Source: Brachybacterium sp. SGAir0954
GTDB taxonomy: Bacteria; Actinomycetota; Actinomycetes; Actinomycetales; Dermabacteraceae
Direction: 5' to 3'
DNA: 64,000 nucleotides
NCBI RefSeq assembly: GCF_005490785.1
Contig: NZ_CP027295.1
Span: forward strand, 1,798,001 to 1,862,000
Shown here piece by piece: positions 61,703 to 64,000 of this stretch. The translations under genes were made by a program, and so were the position numbers. Position 1 is the stretch's first letter, and each line of letters begins with the position of its first letter. The notes below the pieces were generated by a model. It searched no databases. It was not told where the DNA came from and was given only the letters and a program-made list of their open reading frames with translations.

Positions 61703-63192
61703 GCAGGCAGGCCGTCGTCCGCGCCGTGCGCACCCACGCCCTGCGCTGGGCGGCGCGCGGCGGGCGCGCGCTCCCCGGCGCGCCCGGGGACCGCGCCCGC
61801 TACATGGACACCGTCGACCGGATGGACCGCGGTGAGCTCCCCGTCGACGGCGCCGAGGTGCAGGAGGCCCTGCTCGCCCGTTCCGACGCCCTCGTCGCCG
61901 CCGGGAAGCCTGAGGAGGCCCTCGGCTGGTTCGACAAGGCGCTGCGCATGGCCTATCACCCCGCACTGCACTACGACGCGACCCCGTCGCCGCTCGCCAC
62001 GGACCCCTCCGCCTTCCTCGCCCCGTTCCGGGCGGCGCGACTGGGTCCGCTGCTGCTCGACCTGCCGGCGCACGACCCGGGACCCAGGCGCCCCGCCCCC
62101 CGCACCGCGGAGGACGGCGCGCCCGTGCGGCTGCTCGTCGTCGCCCAGCGCAACTGGACCTTCGTCGACCCGGTCATCGAGTCGCTCGGCGCGCGCGGCG
62201 TGGAGATCCGCCGCTTCGAGGTGGACTCCCTGCCCGTCGCCGAGCGACCCTCCCGGGAGCGGGTGCTCCGGGCCCGGCTCGACCTGGCCCTGCACGGTCG
62301 GCGCCTGCCCACCCCGGCGCCGCTCGCCGAGCAGATCGAATGGGCCGACGTCGTCCTCGTCGAATGGGGCCACCACGTCCTGACCTGGATGTCGCTGCTC
62401 GAGCTGATGCCCCGCCGCACCGTCGCCCGCTTCCACCGCTTCGAGGTCTACACGCCGTTCCCGCTGCTGACGGTGTACCCGGTGATCGACCGGGTGCTCT
62501 TCGTCTCCGGGCACGTGCGCATCCTGCTCGACCACCTCACCCCGCACCTCTCCCGGGCCGGATCCGTGCTCGAGGTGGAGAACTTCCTCGCCCACGGGCT
62601 CGGGCCCGAGCCGGGCGCCGGCCACGACCCGCACCTGCTCGCGCAGGTGGGCTGGGTGCGCCCGGTCAAGGACGTGCTCTTCACGCTCGACCTGCTCGAG
62701 CGCCTGCGGGAGACGGATCCGCGGTTCCGCCTGCTCCTCGTGGGGCCGGGCCTGCCGGACTCCTCCGCCGACGACTCCGCCCACGAGCGGAAGGTCCGCG
62801 CCCGCCTTGCGGCGCTCCCCGCCGGATCCGTGCAGATCCTCGGCCCGCGCGACGACGTCCCCGACGTGCTCGCCGGCGCCGGATGGATCGTCTCCTCCTC
62901 CCTCGTGGAGGGGGTGCACGAAGCCGTCATGGAGGGCCTCGCCGCCGGCTGCCTGCCCCTCGTGCGCGACTGGCCCGGCGCCCGCGCGTACGGCGGCGCC
63001 CGCACGATCTACCGCGAGGACTGGGTCGTGGCGGACGTCGACGCCGCCGCGGAGCGCGTGCGCAGCGTGCTCGAGGGCGGCGACCTCGCCGCGCTGTCCC
63101 AGGACGCCCGGCGCTGGGTCGTGGCCCGCCGCTCCCCGGAGTACGTGGTGCAGCGGTACGAGGACGCGATCGTCCCCGGCCGCCGTCCATGA
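61699..63192 (+). CDS. GT-B fold (GT4-like) glycosyltransferase
   Basis: 497 residues. The first 100 residues are helical with a TPR-like LVAAGKPEEALGWFDKALRM. The C-terminal half shows the GT4 pattern: GWVRPVKDVLFTLDLLERL, VQILGPRDDVPDVLAGAGWIVSSSLVEGVHEAVMEGLAAGCLPLVRDWPGA, with the two Glu of the EXGXXXE-type motif (EGVHEAVMEG). Linked by 4-base overlaps to the sugar-nucleotide genes and the following membrane protein. It likely adds a sugar to an envelope polymer; donor and acceptor are unknown. Confidence 0.87.
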   Translation: MSRQAVVRAVRTHALRWAARGGRALPGAPGDRARYMDTVDRMDRGELPVDGAEVQEALLARSDALVAAGKPEEALGWFDKALRMAYHPALHYDATPSPLATDPSAFLAPFRAARLGPLLLDLPAHDPGPRRPAPRTAEDGAPVRLLVVAQRNWTFVDPVIESLGARGVEIRRFEVDSLPVAERPSRERVLRARLDLALHGRRLPTPAPLAEQIEWADVVLVEWGHHVLTWMSLLELMPRRTVARFHRFEVYTPFPLLTVYPVIDRVLFVSGHVRILLDHLTPHLSRAGSVLEVENFLAHGLGPEPGAGHDPHLLAQVGWVRPVKDVLFTLDLLERLRETDPRFRLLLVGPGLPDSSADDSAHERKVRARLAALPAGSVQILGPRDDVPDVLAGAGWIVSSSLVEGVHEAVMEGLAAGCLPLVRDWPGARAYGGARTIYREDWVVADVDAAAERVRSVLEGGDLAALSQDARRWVVARRSPEYVVQRYEDAIVPGRRP

Positions 63193-64000
63193 GCACCGAC
63201 TGGATCCTGCCGACCCTGCTGGCCGCGGCGCTGCTGAGCGCGCCCGGGCTGCTCCTGCTGCGCGCGGGCGGGGCGCGGATCGCCGTAAGCCTCGGCGCCG
63301 CGCCGCCCGTGACCGTGCTGCTGACGGTCCTTGCCGGGGCCGCCCTGAAGCTCGTGGGCCTCCCGTGGTCCCCGGTGACGGCGACCGGCTCCCTCGTGCT
63401 CGCCGTGCTCGTGGTGCTGCTCGTGCGCGCCCTCCTGCGCCGCCGCCGTGCGAGCACCGCGGCGGACGGGGCGGGGGAGCGGGAGCGGCGCCCGCTCCGG
63501 GCGCGGGTGCTCGACGGCCTCCCGGTGCTCGTCGCGGCCGTCACGGGCCTCGCGACCGCGGCCGGTGCGCGCGCCGGCATGGGCACGATCGACACGCTCA
63601 ACGGCAGCTACGACTCCTTCTTCCACCTCGCCGCGATCGAGTTCGTGCGCGAGGACGGCGACGCCTTCCTGCTCACCGCGCTGCAGGGGATCTACCACGA
63701 GCCCACCTTCTATCCGGCCGCCTGGGACGTGCTCACGGCCCTCCTGCCCTTCGGGCCGGTGACCTCGGCGAACGCGATGGCGCTCGCGATGCTCGCCCTG
63801 CTCCCCGCCGCGCTCGCCGCGATGACCGGGTTGCTCCTGGGACCGGCGACCCCGCCGCTCGAGCGGCGCGTGCTCACCGCCGCCTCCGCCCTGTGCGCGC
63901 CCCTGTTCCTCTCGCTCCCGGTGATCACCCTCGTCATGGGGCTGTGGCCCTTCGTGCTCGGCTCGCTGTGCCTGCCCGTCGCGCTCGGCGCGCTGTGGCG
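63189..64000 (+). CDS. polytopic membrane protein, possible GT-C type glycosyltransferase (partial)
   Basis: 270 residues seen; the frame is open to the end of the window. At least six transmembrane helices are visible (about 5-25, 40-60, 65-80, 115-130, 185-220 and 235-265). The outside-facing LNGSYDSFFHLAAIEFVREDGDA with Asp-Ser and the ALQGIYHEPTFYPAAWDVLTALLP segment resemble large DUF6541/GT-C proteins of actinobacterial polysaccharide loci. It overlaps the glycosyltransferase by 4 bases. Assignment is tentative because the end is missing. Confidence 0.7.
   Translation, partial: MSTDWILPTLLAAALLSAPGLLLLRAGGARIAVSLGAAPPVTVLLTVLAGAALKLVGLPWSPVTATGSLVLAVLVVLLVRALLRRRRASTAADGAGERERRPLRARVLDGLPVLVAAVTGLATAAGARAGMGTIDTLNGSYDSFFHLAAIEFVREDGDAFLLTALQGIYHEPTFYPAAWDVLTALLPFGPVTSANAMALAMLALLPAALAAMTGLLLGPATPPLERRVLTAASALCAPLFLSLPVITLVMGLWPFVLGSLCLPVALGALW

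Noticed and set aside
1-64000. CRISPR array, rRNA operon, prophage or plasmid origin
   Set aside because: No regularly spaced repeats, rRNA sequence, phage structural genes, integrase or replication genes were found.

Overview
The window is a very GC-rich (roughly 70% or more) bacterial chromosome segment with dense, often 1-4 base overlapping genes, many GTG starts, leaderless-looking promoters and typical actinobacterial markers: Ser/Thr kinase with PP2C and FHA partners, WXG100 proteins, an rpmG-MaoC-MaoC-murB string, an acyl-CoA carboxylase epsilon subunit and an LpdA-type quinone reductase. It fits Actinomycetota, probably Micrococcales; a Brachybacterium-like organism is my best guess, from gene content only. 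No rRNA, CRISPR, transposase or prophage was seen.

1-13.4 kb is the accessory part, a type VII-like secretion locus: PP2C phosphatase, a long Pro/Ala-rich FHA protein, a transmembrane Ser/Thr kinase, a second FHA-like protein, a 1488-residue EssC/EccC-type ATPase, then small WXG100 substrates. Two WXG100 genes form a bicistron that is present twice as an identical 598-bp tract offset by exactly 1,000 bp. All three WXG100 transcription units carry the same promoter design, a GGGGA-N4-TCCCC palindrome 23-24 bases ahead of a TANNNT box. An LpqN-like gene lies among them.

13.4-20.8 kb is housekeeping: YajQ, tRNA-Tyr, tRNA-Thr, tRNA-Met, ribosomal protein L33, two MaoC-like hydratases, MurB, GlyA, FolD and an exonuclease III. 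20.8-24.3 kb is a succinate dehydrogenase operon (sdhCDAB, minus strand). ManC and an M20 amidohydrolase follow.

27.3-34.8 kb is a nucleoside uptake and salvage operon (BMP lipoprotein, ABC ATPase, two permeases, cytidine deaminase, thymidine phosphorylase). deoC, a phosphopentomutase/phosphomannomutase-like enzyme and purine nucleoside phosphorylase lie further on (39.6-43 kb), so together the region can take nucleosides to sugar phosphates. Between them are a P-loop kinase/NUDIX fusion and a three-gene unit of Nramp-like transporter, FadR-type regulator and idonate-dehydrogenase-like enzyme.

43-52.5 kb holds LpdA and a biotin-dependent carboxylase group (accA, maf, a DUF885 gene, a phytase-like gene, accE, accD, minus strand) with biotin ligase divergent. 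52.6-58.7 kb reads birA, adenylate cyclase, two-component pair, purK, purE. From 58.8 kb to the end a cell-envelope sugar cluster (acetyltransferase, aminotransferase, oxidoreductase, glycosyltransferase, partial membrane protein) runs out of the window.
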